Positions 18,837 to 28,232 of a DNA stretch of 64,000 bases are shown one piece after another. The notes beneath the pieces were generated by a model. The model saw only the letters and a program-made list of their open reading frames with translations, ran no database searches and was not told where the DNA came from. Location of the stretch: contig CAMYJU010000006.1 of NCBI GenBank assembly GCA_947258795.1, positions 1-64,000 of the forward strand, read 5' to 3'. A program made the translations under genes and the position numbers. The DNA comes from an uncultured Gammaproteobacteria bacterium (GTDB lineage Bacteria > Pseudomonadota > Gammaproteobacteria > DRJJ01). Position 1 is the stretch's first letter; every line of letters begins with the position of its first letter.

Positions 18837-19730
18837 TTATAGACAAACATACCGAATGACATGCTTACTATTGATATCTGCTGATTCGCCCAGGCCTATC
18901 ATGCCTATACCGACCAGTGGCACCTCTTCACGGCGTAAATAGATATCCTGTTTCTTGCCCATATTTACATAGGTACCATTGGTGCTTTCATCCACCAGCA
19001 CAAACTTGCCACGACGATATTCTATATGCGCGTGCACACGTGAGGAATAACCGGAGTTTACTGATAGATCGCAATTCTCATCGCGTCCAATACGGAAACC
19101 CGGCTCATTTGCCTTGATATTGTATTCGTTACCATTGTAATACATGGTGAGTAACAGGGCCGCTCCATCCTTGTTATCATGGATAGCGGTGTGCATTCGG
19201 GTCGCATTTTCAGGCTGCCATAAAACTTCATATATGGTGAGCTCCTCTTCCTTACCCTTGATTGGAGTCTTGTCAAATTCACGTATCATGAGTATATGCT
19301 TGGGCGACAGGTTCAGCACGGTATCATGCGTGGTGATAATCTGTTTGCCCTTGGCAATGGCCGTGACCCTGGCAGCTACATTGACAGCGTCTCCAAACAC
19401 ATCACCTTCCTTCTCGATCGCCATGCCATGGTGAAGTCCAATACGTACAGATGGCAACGTTTCAGCGCCGGTACACTGTTCGAGTAACTCCTGAATATTG
19501 CAGGCCGCCTCAACAGCCGCATCCTCGTCATCAAACCGACACATCACCTCATCACCGATATACTTGATGATAGTGCCGCCAGCCTCCTTGATAGTCTCTG
19601 ATGCGATATTAAGACAGCGTTCGATAATCTGTTGCGCTTTCTGATCGCCATTCTTCTCATAGAGCTTGGTACTACCCTCTACATCGACAAACATAATGGC
19701 CGTTTTTTCGTAATCTTCACTTATTCCCAC
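18837..19730 (-). CDS. Class III adenylate/guanylate cyclase with C-terminal FHA domain
   Basis: A 297-residue protein. Residues about 8-180 are a class III cyclase. The two metal aspartates appear in MFVDVEGST and KYIGDEVMCRF, the base-selecting lysine precedes IGDE, and the DVFGDAVNVAARV region supplies the transition-state asparagine and arginine, so catalysis looks possible. Residues about 215-290 are an FHA phosphothreonine-binding domain (FRIGRDENCDL, SRVHAHIEY, DESTNGTYVN). It would make cAMP or cGMP near four proteins with cNMP-binding domains, and the FHA domain could couple it to a kinase. No Ser/Thr protein kinase of the eukaryotic type is seen in the window. Confidence 0.9.
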   Translation of the reverse strand: MGISEDYEKTAIMFVDVEGSTKLYEKNGDQKAQQIIERCLNIASETIKEAGGTIIKYIGDEVMCRFDDEDAAVEAACNIQELLEQCTGAETLPSVRIGLHHGMAIEKEGDVFGDAVNVAARVTAIAKGKQIITTHDTVLNLSPKHILMIREFDKTPIKGKEEELTIYEVLWQPENATRMHTAIHDNKDGAALLLTMYYNGNEYNIKANEPGFRIGRDENCDLSVNSGYSSRVHAHIEYRRGKFVLVDESTNGTYVNMGKKQDIYLRREEVPLVGIGMIGLGESADINSKHVIRYVCL

Positions 19731-20195
19731 TTAATCCAGTCCCCGAGATTTATAGCTTATTGTTTCAGAATAGAGTAATAATGTGGGTAATTTATATCAC
19801 TCAATTACCCGAAGTATTGTAAATATTCACCGAATAGCCAAAAATACTCCAATATGAAGGGTTAAGCTCGAATTTTTCAGTATACACTTACATAAATATA
19901 CCAGTTTCCCATGCCTGCAACCTCCCTGGAAACCCGAGCAGATGCCGAGATCATTGCTTTGCAAAAGGCAGGGTATGCATACATAAAATAAATCCGTCAT
20001 CGATAGGATGCGCTGCATACTGAATACTGAATCGATACATTGTATATAGTGATACCAGTAAATATCCCTGTCCCAGCGCAGTCAAGTTGCCATTCTTGTA
20101 TAATAATCTAATTGTTTTGATACTGTTTTTTAATTATTGATCTATCACTAACAATGCTATATTTGGTCTAATCGTTCACGGGTGGTACATTCCAG
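19731..20195. other. AT-rich intergenic region
   Basis: About 465 bp between the divergently oriented cyclase and amidohydrolase genes. Promoters for both are expected here. A 63-codon minus-strand frame (19827-20018) does not look like a protein. No repeat, RNA gene or clear operator was recognised. Confidence 0.5.
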
Positions 20196-21047
20196 ATGCT
20201 CAATTCTGGCAGATTTCTCCTTCATTGTATCCAGATACTCGCTATTCCTGGCGCGATAGCAGCCCCACCGTTATTCGACAGCCATATTCATTACAACGCA
20301 GATGATGCAGCCTTGTTGAATCCAACACAGGTTATTGAACACCTGAAACGGAACGGAATCAGGCGCGCACTTGTTACCAGCACACCATTTGAAGTCGTTT
20401 TAAAACTTTATGATCAGGCCCCTGACCGTATTATCCCGATACTTGGCATTTATCGAGACGATCAGGACAAACGCAGCTGGTATCAGGATAAATCCTTACC
20501 GGCCCGTATCGAAGCCAGACTCAACAAGGGTGTGTGGCGAGGTATCGGGGAACTGCATCTGTTTGCAAAGCACCGTCATAGCCCTGTTTTTTTGCAAATA
20601 GTCAGACTTGCATTACAACGCAGGCTACCTTTACTCATCCACGGGGATCCAGCCGTTATCGATAGTGTCTATGATATCGACCCCGGGCAAACTGTCATCT
20701 GGAGCCATGCAGGAACCTATCCCTACCCCGACCTGATCGCAGATTATCTGCAGCGTTATCCAGCATTGTACGTAGATCTGTCAGTGCGAGATCATCGTAT
20801 TGCACCGAATGGCAAGCTTGAAGATAACTGGTTTGAACTATTTCTGCGCTTTCCGGATCGCTTTATGACTGGCGTGGATACGTATAGTCCGGAGCGTTGG
20901 CGCAAGTTTGATATGGTCGTCGCCTCGATAAGAAACTGGCTGAACCAACTACCAGATGATGTCGCAATGCAGATTCGCTATAACAACGCAGCCCGGCTAT
21001 TCTCTATAAAGACTCGTTCAGCAGGTACCAGACCTATCTCAAAATAA
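20196..21047 (+). CDS. Exported amidohydrolase-family metal-dependent hydrolase
   Basis: A 283-residue protein with an N-terminal signal peptide ending near AIAA-P. The mature protein begins LFDSHIHYN, which holds the HxH metal-binding motif of the amidohydrolase TIM barrel. Further ligands are plausible in LLIHGDP (histidine), VIWSHAG (histidine) and MTGVDTYSP (aspartate). This matches the amidohydrolase-2 (TIM-barrel hydrolase) group. The substrate is unknown. It stands 94 bp before the phosphofructokinase gene on the same strand but has no evident functional link to it. Confidence 0.75.
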   Translation: MLNSGRFLLHCIQILAIPGAIAAPPLFDSHIHYNADDAALLNPTQVIEHLKRNGIRRALVTSTPFEVVLKLYDQAPDRIIPILGIYRDDQDKRSWYQDKSLPARIEARLNKGVWRGIGELHLFAKHRHSPVFLQIVRLALQRRLPLLIHGDPAVIDSVYDIDPGQTVIWSHAGTYPYPDLIADYLQRYPALYVDLSVRDHRIAPNGKLEDNWFELFLRFPDRFMTGVDTYSPERWRKFDMVVASIRNWLNQLPDDVAMQIRYNNAARLFSIKTRSAGTRPISK

Positions 21048-21141
21048 TATCAGGTCATCTTTTATTGATATAGCTCAATGAGATAGACTAAGCCAGTATT
21101 ATGGTTATAAAATAACCCAATAATTTAAGGTATTACCCGCC

Positions 21142-22263
21142 ATGACTAAACATATCGGTATCCTGACCGCAGGTGGTGACAGTCCCGGGCTCAATGCGGC
21201 CATCCGCAGTGTCGGCAAAAGCGCTGCAAGCTATGACATGCAAATTCTCGGTTTTCGGGACGGCTTCCGCGGAATTGCCGAAAACCGTGTACAACGCCTG
21301 GATGGTGAAACCCTGTCAGGTATCCTGACCACAGGCGGCACCATACTCGGTACCAGTCGTGATAAACCTCACAAGATGATGATAGGCGGGAAATTGCATG
21401 ATATGACCGATGCGATCGTCGAGAACTATCACGCCAACCACCTTGATGTACTGGTCTGTCTGGGTGGTGGCGGCACCCAGAAAAACGCCCTGCGCCTGAT
21501 GGAAAAAGGATTAAACATCATTACCCTGCCCAAGACGATCGATAATGATGTCGCAATGACCGATGTCACCTTCGGCTTCGATACCGCACTGGGTATCGCG
21601 ACCGATGCAATCGACCGCCTACACAGCACCGCACACAGCCATCATCGCATTATTATCGTCGAAATCATGGGCCACCGTGCCGGCTGGCTGGCACTGGGTT
21701 CAGGCATAGCAGGTGGTGCAGACGTCATCCTGCTACCGGAAATTCCGTATGATATTGATTTAGTTGCTGAAGCCATACGCAAGCGTGCTCAGAAGGGAAA
21801 AAACTTCAGTATTGTAGCTATCGCTGAAGGTTCCGTGACTAAGGATCATCATGATGCATATGAAAAGGCCCTGTCAGCCAAGGAATATGCCACCAGCAAA
21901 GAAGACAAAAAGGCCGCCAAGGACAAACTGGACGAACTGGCAAAACAGCAACGCAACCATACTATGCACCTCGGTACACAGCTCGAAGCCCTGACTGGCC
22001 TGGAAACCCGTGTCACCATACTGGGTTATCTACAACGCGGCGGTACGCCTTCTGCCGCTGACCGTCTGTTAGCAACACAACTGGGAAGCGCCTGTGTAAA
22101 CCTGATCATCAAGGAACAATATGGAGTCATGGTCGCCGCCCGTAACAACGAGGCCATACCGGTACCGCTGCAAGAAGTTGCTGGCAGGAAAAAACTCGTA
22201 CCACCAGACCATCCCTGGGTAGAGACAGCACGGCATGTTGGTACCAGTCTTGGGGACCTATAG
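21142..22263 (+). CDS. pfkA: 6-phosphofructokinase, mixed-type family with altered GGDGS motif
   Basis: A 373-residue protein that phosphorylates fructose 6-phosphate. It has [12 protein letters not shown] at the N-terminus, PKTIDND at residues 130-136, and [10 protein letters not shown]. The lysine in PKTIDND is typical of PPi-dependent and mixed enzymes. The position equivalent to the E. coli GGDGS aspartate is glycine (GGGGT, residues 108-112), and the next residue, which selects ATP or PPi, is glycine as in ATP enzymes. So the phosphoryl donor cannot be settled from sequence. A lysine-rich insertion lies at about residues 245-280. It is separated from rhlE by a 267-bp leader region. Confidence 0.88.
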   Translation: MTKHIGILTAGGDSPGLNAAIRSVGKSAASYDMQILGFRDGFRGIAENRVQRLDGETLSGILTTGGTILGTSRDKPHKMMIGGKLHDMTDAIVENYHANHLDVLVCLGGGGTQKNALRLMEKGLNIITLPKTIDNDVAMTDVTFGFDTALGIATDAIDRLHSTAHSHHRIIIVEIMGHRAGWLALGSGIAGGADVILLPEIPYDIDLVAEAIRKRAQKGKNFSIVAIAEGSVTKDHHDAYEKALSAKEYATSKEDKKAAKDKLDELAKQQRNHTMHLGTQLEALTGLETRVTILGYLQRGGTPSAADRLLATQLGSACVNLIIKEQYGVMVAARNNEAIPVPLQEVAGRKKLVPPDHPWVETARHVGTSLGDL

Positions 22264-22379
22264 GCCGATATTTGTGATATTAATATATCGCCACTAAAGC
22301 TTGCATCCACAAATGCCTGGCCCTGACGCCACATTGCAGCTTTTTTTAAAAATTTGTGGTATCATAGCTTTGCTTACAC

Positions 22380-22401
22380 AGGTGCACTTCGGTCTGCACC
22401 T
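22380..22401 (+). promoter_or_regulatory. UUCG-capped hairpin in the leader of the RhlE gene
   Basis: AGGTGCA at 22380-22386 pairs with TGCACCT at 22395-22401 around a C-UUCG-G type loop. A TATCAT -10-like box lies just upstream near 22370. It stands about 130 bases before the rhlE start codon. Long leaders with RNA structure are common for cold-induced DEAD-box genes; a regulatory role here is inferred. Confidence 0.4.
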
Positions 22402-22530
22402 CATTTAACCGCGGTAATCCTTCCCGATTCACCACGAAATACATAGTTAAGTTTCCGCCTAGACCGTACCGATCCATTTGTCCATGACATGTGTATTCAG
22501 AGTAGGCCGATCCCTGGAGAACATCCACGC

Positions 22531-23823
22531 ATGTCATTTGAATCACTCGGCCTGATGGCCGAATTAGTCCATGCTGTATCCGAAAAAGGCTATAGCGTCC
22601 CCTCACCAATCCAGCAGCAGGCAATTCCTCTGGTCCTCGAGGGCCGGGACATCATGGCTGGTGCCCAGACAGGCACCGGCAAAACCGCCGGTTTCACCTT
22701 GCCGCTGTTACAGCGATTAATGGTATCTTCCAAGCCGGGAAAAGGCCGTCGCCCTGTCCGTGCCCTGGTGCTGACCCCTACCCGTGAGCTGGCTGCACAG
22801 GTACACGACAGCGTACAGACATATGGCAAACACCTGCCATTAAGGTCCACCGTGGTGTTTGGTGGTGTCAGCATCAATCCACAAAAACAGAAACTCATCA
22901 AGGGTGTCGACATCCTGGTCGCTACCCCGGGCCGATTACTTGACCACATCAGCCAGCGCTCGGTCGACCTGTCCAGCGTCGATATCCTGGTACTTGACGA
23001 AGCCGACCGCATGCTCGATATGGGCTTTATCCGCGATATCCGCAAGGTGCTGTCCCTGCTACCCAGGGAAAAGCAGACATTATTATTCTCTGCCACCTTC
23101 TCGAAAGAGATCAAGCAACTGGCCAACGGCCTGTTAAGGTCGCCTGCCCTGATTGAAGTTGCACGGCAAAACACCGCTGCAGAGAGTGTCACCCAGGTAG
23201 TCCACCCTGTAGACAAAAAACGCAAACGCGAACTGCTTTCAGCCCTGATTGGCGGCAACAACTGGAAGCAGGTACTGGTCTTCACCCGTACCAAGCATGG
23301 AGCCAACCGCCTGGCTGAACAGCTGAATACCGATGGCATCAGTTCAGCCGCGATCCATGGCAACAAGAGCCAGGGCGCACGGACCCGGGCATTGGCCGAT
23401 TTCAAAGCCGGGCAGGTGCGAGTACTGGTTGCCACCGATATCGCCGCGCGCGGGATCGACATTAACCAGCTGCCGCATGTTGTCAACTACGAGTTACCGA
23501 ACGTTGCCGAAGATTATGTTCACCGCATAGGCCGCACCGGGCGTGCCGGCAATGAAGGGGAAGCCATGTCTCTGGTGTGTGTCGATGAGTTAACATTATT
23601 AAAAGATATCGAGCGCCTGATAAAACGCAAGATCCCACAGGTAATGTTCGAAGGCTATGAACCTGATCCTTCCATCAAGGCGGAGCCTATTAACAAGGGA
23701 CGTGGCAATAAACAACGCAACACCAAGAAGCGCGTGCACAAGCCGGCATCTTCGAAACGCCGGGACGGACAATTGCCAGCGCGTAATACGCAAAAGAGAG
23801 ACAGAAAACGCAATGCAGGATAA
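22531..23823 (+). CDS. rhlE: DEAD-box ATP-dependent RNA helicase RhlE
   Basis: The protein is 430 residues from the ATG at 22531 (MSFESLGL), the usual RhlE start; the frame extends 14 codons upstream but those look non-coding. All helicase motifs are present: Q motif with [56 protein letters not shown] and [11 protein letters not shown] basic C-terminal tail from about residue 385 is typical of RhlE and binds RNA. It unwinds short RNA duplexes in ribosome assembly or RNA decay. A small conserved-looking gene follows 24 bp later. Confidence 0.95.
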   Translation: MSFESLGLMAELVHAVSEKGYSVPSPIQQQAIPLVLEGRDIMAGAQTGTGKTAGFTLPLLQRLMVSSKPGKGRRPVRALVLTPTRELAAQVHDSVQTYGKHLPLRSTVVFGGVSINPQKQKLIKGVDILVATPGRLLDHISQRSVDLSSVDILVLDEADRMLDMGFIRDIRKVLSLLPREKQTLLFSATFSKEIKQLANGLLRSPALIEVARQNTAAESVTQVVHPVDKKRKRELLSALIGGNNWKQVLVFTRTKHGANRLAEQLNTDGISSAAIHGNKSQGARTRALADFKAGQVRVLVATDIAARGIDINQLPHVVNYELPNVAEDYVHRIGRTGRAGNEGEAMSLVCVDELTLLKDIERLIKRKIPQVMFEGYEPDPSIKAEPINKGRGNKQRNTKKRVHKPASSKRRDGQLPARNTQKRDRKRNAG

Positions 23824-23847
23824 GTTCAGCTACCAGGATGTTAACTC

Positions 23848-24093
23848 ATGAAAGAACAGGCAAATATCAGGCCCATATATCGCGTAATCTCGGTTGAGAA
23901 GATATCCACCCCGGAAGGCATGACCGGTGATAACTGGCATCATTACGTGGTAGGACATGACAACGCACAAATAGAAGGTAAAAGAACCGGCACTCTAAAG
24001 TCGGTTAGCGCACATGCCGAAACCTTTGCCGAAGACCTTAACTCACGCAGAGGTTTAGGTGGATCGACCTACGCTCCACGCAAGAAGAAATAA
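23848..24093 (+). CDS. Small basic protein downstream of rhlE
   Basis: An 81-residue protein from ATG at 23848, in the same orientation as rhlE and 24 bp behind it, so probably co-transcribed. It has no signal or membrane segment. The segment NWHHYVVGHDNAQIEGKRTG is followed by a basic end. The context suggests an RNA-related or cold-adaptation role, but this is inference and no named family was recognised. Confidence 0.65.
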   Translation: MKEQANIRPIYRVISVEKISTPEGMTGDNWHHYVVGHDNAQIEGKRTGTLKSVSAHAETFAEDLNSRRGLGGSTYAPRKKK

Positions 24094-24153
24094 ACTTTTC
24101 TGTATTATTTATGAATACAGTTTAGGTTCATATAATTAATGAGGGCCGATTAC

Positions 24154-25050
24154 TTATATCTGATAGTAGCGCAGCGTACGTTTTAGTTTCTTTTGTGCAG
24201 GCATGGCCTGGGTATAGATATCTTCAAAGCGGTGGAAATCCAACACCCGGATATTATTGAGATCCGGGTGGATATAGACATGCGGTGGACGATTCTTTAT
24301 CTTCTCGCGCATTATACTGGCCTGCATGATTTGCATAGTGTTAAAGGTATTCTCGATATAACTCGGGCCGTCATCAGAAACCGGGGTGCGATTACCCAAT
24401 ACATCGATAGCGATTACCACCTCACATTCATCAAATAGCAGATCATAGGGTACCGGGTTAACAAGGCCACCATCGACCAGCACCTTGCCGTTGTGATGTA
24501 TCGGACTGAACAGACCTGGTATGGCAATACTGGCCTGTATCGCCGGAAACAAATCACCGCTTTCAAAAACAACCTGTTTGCGCGCCCAAAAATCCGTCGA
24601 CACCACCTTCAGTGGTATCTTCAGTTCTCTAAACCGGGACACGGTAATAATCTCCTTAAGAAAACTGACCAGCCCTTTGGTATCCATCAAGCCGCCACGT
24701 CCCAGCTGAATCTCGATGATATCCCACCATTTGCTTACATCCTGCTCAAACAAGGCACTAAACCAGGATTCATCCTTTGAAACAGTAAGTCGATCGATAA
24801 GCTGTTCTATCTGCTGTCCAGACATGCCTGACGCGTACAGGACACCCATGATCGCACCGATGCTGGTACCAGCGATTCGATGAGGGCGTAAATTCAACTC
24901 ATCCATTACCTGTAGCATCAGGATATGCGCCAGTCCTCTGGCACCGCCTCCACCAAGGGCCAGTCCAATCCTACCCTTCGCTTTCCAGCGATCGCAGGCC
25001 GCCAACAGACTAGAGGCAATACTGAGCTTGAGAAAATCGCGTCGTTTCAT
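24154..25050 (-). CDS. Patatin-like phospholipase with lipoprotein/Tat-type signal
   Basis: A 298-residue protein that starts MKRRDFLKLSIASSLLAAC, combining a twin-arginine pattern with a lipobox cysteine, so an envelope location is likely. The patatin core is intact: oxyanion loop GLALGGGGARG, nucleophile elbow GTSIGA with the serine, and catalytic aspartate in LVDGGLVNPVP. It should hydrolyse acyl esters of lipids by a Ser-Asp dyad, similar to RssA-type proteins. It is convergent with the rhlE unit, and no partner gene is evident. Confidence 0.88.
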   Translation of the reverse strand: MKRRDFLKLSIASSLLAACDRWKAKGRIGLALGGGGARGLAHILMLQVMDELNLRPHRIAGTSIGAIMGVLYASGMSGQQIEQLIDRLTVSKDESWFSALFEQDVSKWWDIIEIQLGRGGLMDTKGLVSFLKEIITVSRFRELKIPLKVVSTDFWARKQVVFESGDLFPAIQASIAIPGLFSPIHHNGKVLVDGGLVNPVPYDLLFDECEVVIAIDVLGNRTPVSDDGPSYIENTFNTMQIMQASIMREKIKNRPPHVYIHPDLNNIRVLDFHRFEDIYTQAMPAQKKLKRTLRYYQI

Positions 25051-25190
25051 CTATTCACTAACTACTCTGTGCATACGAGTATACTTAAATAGTGACTGTG
25101 CTTGAATATAATAATTATAAATCAACATATATTAAAAATTCGAGGAAGCGTGTACATACCGAAAAATTGCTATATCACGGGACCATTAGA

Positions 25191-25790
25191 TTAATCCAAT
25201 AATATATTGATAGCCGTATTAATTGCTTGCAAGCGTTCCTTATCACCTCCCCGGTCCGGGTGATGCTCCATTGCCAGACGTCGGTAGGCTTGCTTGATCG
25301 TTATATCATCAATCGGATCTTTAAGACCCAGCGTCTGGAGTGCATCATCGCGTTTATCACATTTGCTAAGCTTGTTCCAGAAAGACGCAATCAGTTCGCA
25401 GACATCATCCTCGGTAGTATTATCGATATGATTCAAGTCAAGGTAGTATGCGCGCAGTTTATCACCTGTCGTCAATGCCTCTTTGCCTTCCAGATAAGGA
25501 TGAAGTTGTATTTTTAATGGGCTGATTTCCAGCCAGGACTGCTTTTCCTGTAGTAAACGATCACGCAATAGATATAACGCATGGAACAACATGAAATGAA
25601 TATGGAAGAGATCATGTGGAGGCATAGGCGATTTTGCAGACGATTCAAAATACCCGTGGCCTTGCAATGCCTGTATCAGGTCATACTCCTTTATCCCACC
25701 AGGTTGCTGGCTTAGCTCGGTCTCAATGGCTGAAAATAATGCACCTGGAAGCCGGGGTTTCGAGTTGCTGGATTTAACCATAATTGCCAT
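25191..25790 (-). CDS. DNA-J related protein with C-terminal J domain
   Basis: A 199-residue protein. The N-terminal about 130 residues match the DNAJ_related domain of gammaproteobacteria (LPGALFSAIETELSQQPGGIKEYDLIQAL, quoted only in part in the sequence). The C-terminal about 55 residues form a J domain with YRRLAMEHHPDRGGDKERLQ, including the HPD tripeptide that stimulates DnaK ATPase. It should be a cytosolic DnaK co-chaperone with unknown clients. It is monocistronic by spacing. Confidence 0.85.
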   Translation of the reverse strand: MAIMVKSSNSKPRLPGALFSAIETELSQQPGGIKEYDLIQALQGHGYFESSAKSPMPPHDLFHIHFMLFHALYLLRDRLLQEKQSWLEISPLKIQLHPYLEGKEALTTGDKLRAYYLDLNHIDNTTEDDVCELIASFWNKLSKCDKRDDALQTLGLKDPIDDITIKQAYRRLAMEHHPDRGGDKERLQAINTAINILLD

Positions 25791-26029
25791 TATAGCTGTA
25801 AATCAGGCCTAAAATATTGATGTCTGAACACAGCCTTCCTAAGTTAAGCGCTAAAGATGCTCTTTTTTACCAGAATAAATGACTACTACACCTATAGCTG
25901 TAAGGCTTCATCAGCCTCTATATTATACCATACAACCTGCGGCATCTTTATCTCCGGCAAGTATACACATATATAGCTGTTATCATATTAACTATTGGAT
26001 CAGGAATACGATCTATTGATAGCAGGTAA
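25791..26029. other. AT-rich intergenic region with a recurring short motif
   Basis: No gene is seen. The 8-mer ATAGCTGT occurs three times (near 25792, 25894 and 25974), twice followed by A. This could be a regulator-binding motif or chance in AT-rich DNA. Confidence 0.3.
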
Positions 26030-26058
26030 TTGACATATAGACTATTAATTAATATATC
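26030..26058 (+). promoter_or_regulatory. Sigma70-type promoter of the DUF6394/K+ channel unit
   Basis: A perfect -35 box TTGACA (26030-26035) is followed after exactly 17 bases by TATATC (26053-26058). Transcription would start near 26065, leaving a leader of about 43 bases before the ATG at 26108, which has an AGGGGAAG ribosome site. Confidence 0.6.
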
Positions 26059-26107
26059 TTTACTCTATATATTATAAATAGATGAATAATAATCACAGGG
26101 GAAGCAT

Positions 26108-26491
26108 ATGAACCTCGAGAAAGTAATATTTGCCTTTTTTATCGTCCTGGCACTGACACTCAACTTTGGATTTTTTATTGGCGATATCGCCGATCCCGTT
26201 CATCATAATGTATACGAGCTTTTTGCAGCCATCGTAGTCAGCCTGATTGCAACCATCCTGAAGTTCGGTGACCGCACACATATCGGCGCAGTTTTGCTTG
26301 CGACCAGCCTGGTGGCTGACTTGCAACTGATTGTTGCAGCCATTGTCTGGGGCATTGTTGAGCACGTCAGCCAGGGCGGCATGACCCCGCATGCAATGGC
26401 TGGGATAGTATCGCTGTCAGGCGGTGCAGTGCTGGCAAATGTCACCTCGGTCATACTGCTGGTGACCGAAACCGTCATGGTTCGTCGCTAG
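26108..26491 (+). CDS. DUF6394-like integral membrane protein
   Basis: A 127-residue protein with four hydrophobic segments (about residues 5-25, 38-55, 62-85 and 95-122), so a small polytopic inner-membrane protein. The family name DUF6394 is from recall. It starts behind a good ribosome site and a strong promoter, and ends 10 bp before the K+ channel gene. The tight pairing suggests an accessory subunit or co-regulated partner of that channel. Function unknown. Confidence 0.65.
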   Translation: MNLEKVIFAFFIVLALTLNFGFFIGDIADPVHHNVYELFAAIVVSLIATILKFGDRTHIGAVLLATSLVADLQLIVAAIVWGIVEHVSQGGMTPHAMAGIVSLSGGAVLANVTSVILLVTETVMVRR

Positions 26492-26501
26492 GCCTGGCTG
26501 C

Positions 26502-28232
26502 ATGGGTTCACACAACATCGTTTTTGTATTATTAAGGCGATTACATTCGCCTTTGATTGCACTCATTTGCGTTTACGCGGTTTCCATACTTGGTTTTGTC
26601 CTGATTCCCGGTGTCGACGACAAGGGACAGGCTTGGCATATGGATTTTTTCCATGCTTTTTATTTCGTCAGCTTTATGGGTACCACGATCGGTTTTGGAG
26701 AAATCCCCTACCCCTTTACCGATGCACAGCGTATGTGGGCAACATTATCCATTTATGCAACCGTTATAGTCTGGTTATACGGGATCGGCTTCCTGTTGAC
26801 CATATTACAGGAACCAGGCTTCAAACAACTGCTCGGTCAGAACTCGTTTCGGCGTAATATCAAACGACTTCGCGACCCCTTCTTTCTGATATGTGGATAT
26901 GGTGATACCGGTAGTAAACTGGTCAAAGCCCTGACCGAGTCTGATATCACTGCTGTAGTTGTAGAAATCGATGCTGACCGAATTAACATACTGGAGCTGG
27001 AAGATCATCGTATCTATGTGCCCGGACTATGTGCAGATGCCTCTATTCCTGAAAGCCTGATCACGGCGGGACTGAAGCAGCGTAACTGTGCCGGTGTTGT
27101 TGCGCTGACCAATGATGATGCCGTCAATCTCAGGGTGGCCATTACCAGTGCACTGCTCAGCCCGGGTGTTCGCGTTATTGCCCGTGCCGAGACCAGGGAT
27201 GCCGAAAAAAACATTGCTTCATTCGGAACCTCGGAGGTTATCAATCCGTTCGAAACCTTTGCCGGTCGCCTGGCCATGGCCCTGCATTCACCAGGAACCT
27301 TCCTGTTGCATGAGTGGTTAACCAGCGTGCCGCATGAAAAGCTGACCGAACCCATTTTCCCACCTCATGGCAAATGGATATTGTGCGGCTTTGGTCGATT
27401 TGGCAAGGCCGTACACAAACGCATGGTCGCCGAGGGTCTCGACGTTACCATCATTGAAGCCACCCCTGAAATGACCGATGCACCAGAGGATGTCATTACC
27501 GGGCGCGGAACCGAGGCTGAAACCCTGGAGAAAGCCGGTATTGAAGATGCGGTGGGTATTGTTGCTGGTACTGATGATGATGCCAACAACCTGTCCATAC
27601 TGATAACCGCTGGTGAACTGAACCCGGACCTGTTCATGGTTGCCAGGCAGAACCTGCGCAGTAACGATGCACTGGTCGCGGCCGCCGACCTCGATCTGAT
27701 AATGCGACGCGGAAGTATTATCGCACATAAGATTTTTGCTTTACTACGCACCCCCTTGCTTGCCACATTTCTCGACCTTGCCAGAGAGAAAGACGAAACA
27801 TGGACCAACCTGCTTATTAGTCGTATTGGCGGGATTATCACCGATAGTCCACCACTAACCTGGGAAGTGGATATCAATGAAGATGACGCACCCGCTATTC
27901 ATGGGCACCTGATAGAGGGTGAACAGATAACCGTCAGGAATCTTTACCAGGATCCTCAGGACCGTAGCCTTGATCTGCCCTGCATTCCGATCCTGATCCG
28001 ACGCTGGAATAATCAGTATATCCTGTTACCCGATGAACAGACCTCGCTGGAGTCCAGGGATCAGGTCCTGTTCTGTGGCATACGCAAGGCACAGGAAATG
28101 ATCAAATGGTTGACCAATGATCCACAGGTACTGAACTATGTACTTACTGGCGAAGAGCATCCCAGTGGCTACCTATGGCTCCTGATAACACACCGGAGTC
28201 AGAAGAAACAGGCTCATCTGGAGAGCGAGTAA
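26502..28232 (+). CDS. Potassium channel with two RCK/TrkA-N domains
   Basis: A 576-residue protein with two transmembrane segments at about residues 18-36 and 80-102. Between them a pore loop carries a filter read TTIGFGE (61-67), where most K+ channels have TVGYGD. Two NAD-binding Rossmann domains follow, with GYGDTG (about 128) and GFGRFG (about 294), and then a C-terminal region that may be RCK-C-like. It should conduct K+ under ligand control of the cytosolic gating ring. Its last about 90 bases overlap the decayed thioredoxin gene on the other strand. Confidence 0.88.
   Translation: MGSHNIVFVLLRRLHSPLIALICVYAVSILGFVLIPGVDDKGQAWHMDFFHAFYFVSFMGTTIGFGEIPYPFTDAQRMWATLSIYATVIVWLYGIGFLLTILQEPGFKQLLGQNSFRRNIKRLRDPFFLICGYGDTGSKLVKALTESDITAVVVEIDADRINILELEDHRIYVPGLCADASIPESLITAGLKQRNCAGVVALTNDDAVNLRVAITSALLSPGVRVIARAETRDAEKNIASFGTSEVINPFETFAGRLAMALHSPGTFLLHEWLTSVPHEKLTEPIFPPHGKWILCGFGRFGKAVHKRMVAEGLDVTIIEATPEMTDAPEDVITGRGTEAETLEKAGIEDAVGIVAGTDDDANNLSILITAGELNPDLFMVARQNLRSNDALVAAADLDLIMRRGSIIAHKIFALLRTPLLATFLDLAREKDETWTNLLISRIGGIITDSPPLTWEVDINEDDAPAIHGHLIEGEQITVRNLYQDPQDRSLDLPCIPILIRRWNNQYILLPDEQTSLESRDQVLFCGIRKAQEMIKWLTNDPQVLNYVLTGEEHPSGYLWLLITHRSQKKQAHLESE

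Noticed and set aside
22590-23486. 298-codon minus-strand ORF
   Set aside because: It is fully antisense to rhlE, whose helicase motifs are complete; it is rich in Arg/Ser, typical of a shadow frame.
26093-26392. 99-codon minus-strand ORF
   Set aside because: It is antisense to the DUF6394-like gene, which has the promoter, ribosome site and membrane pattern.
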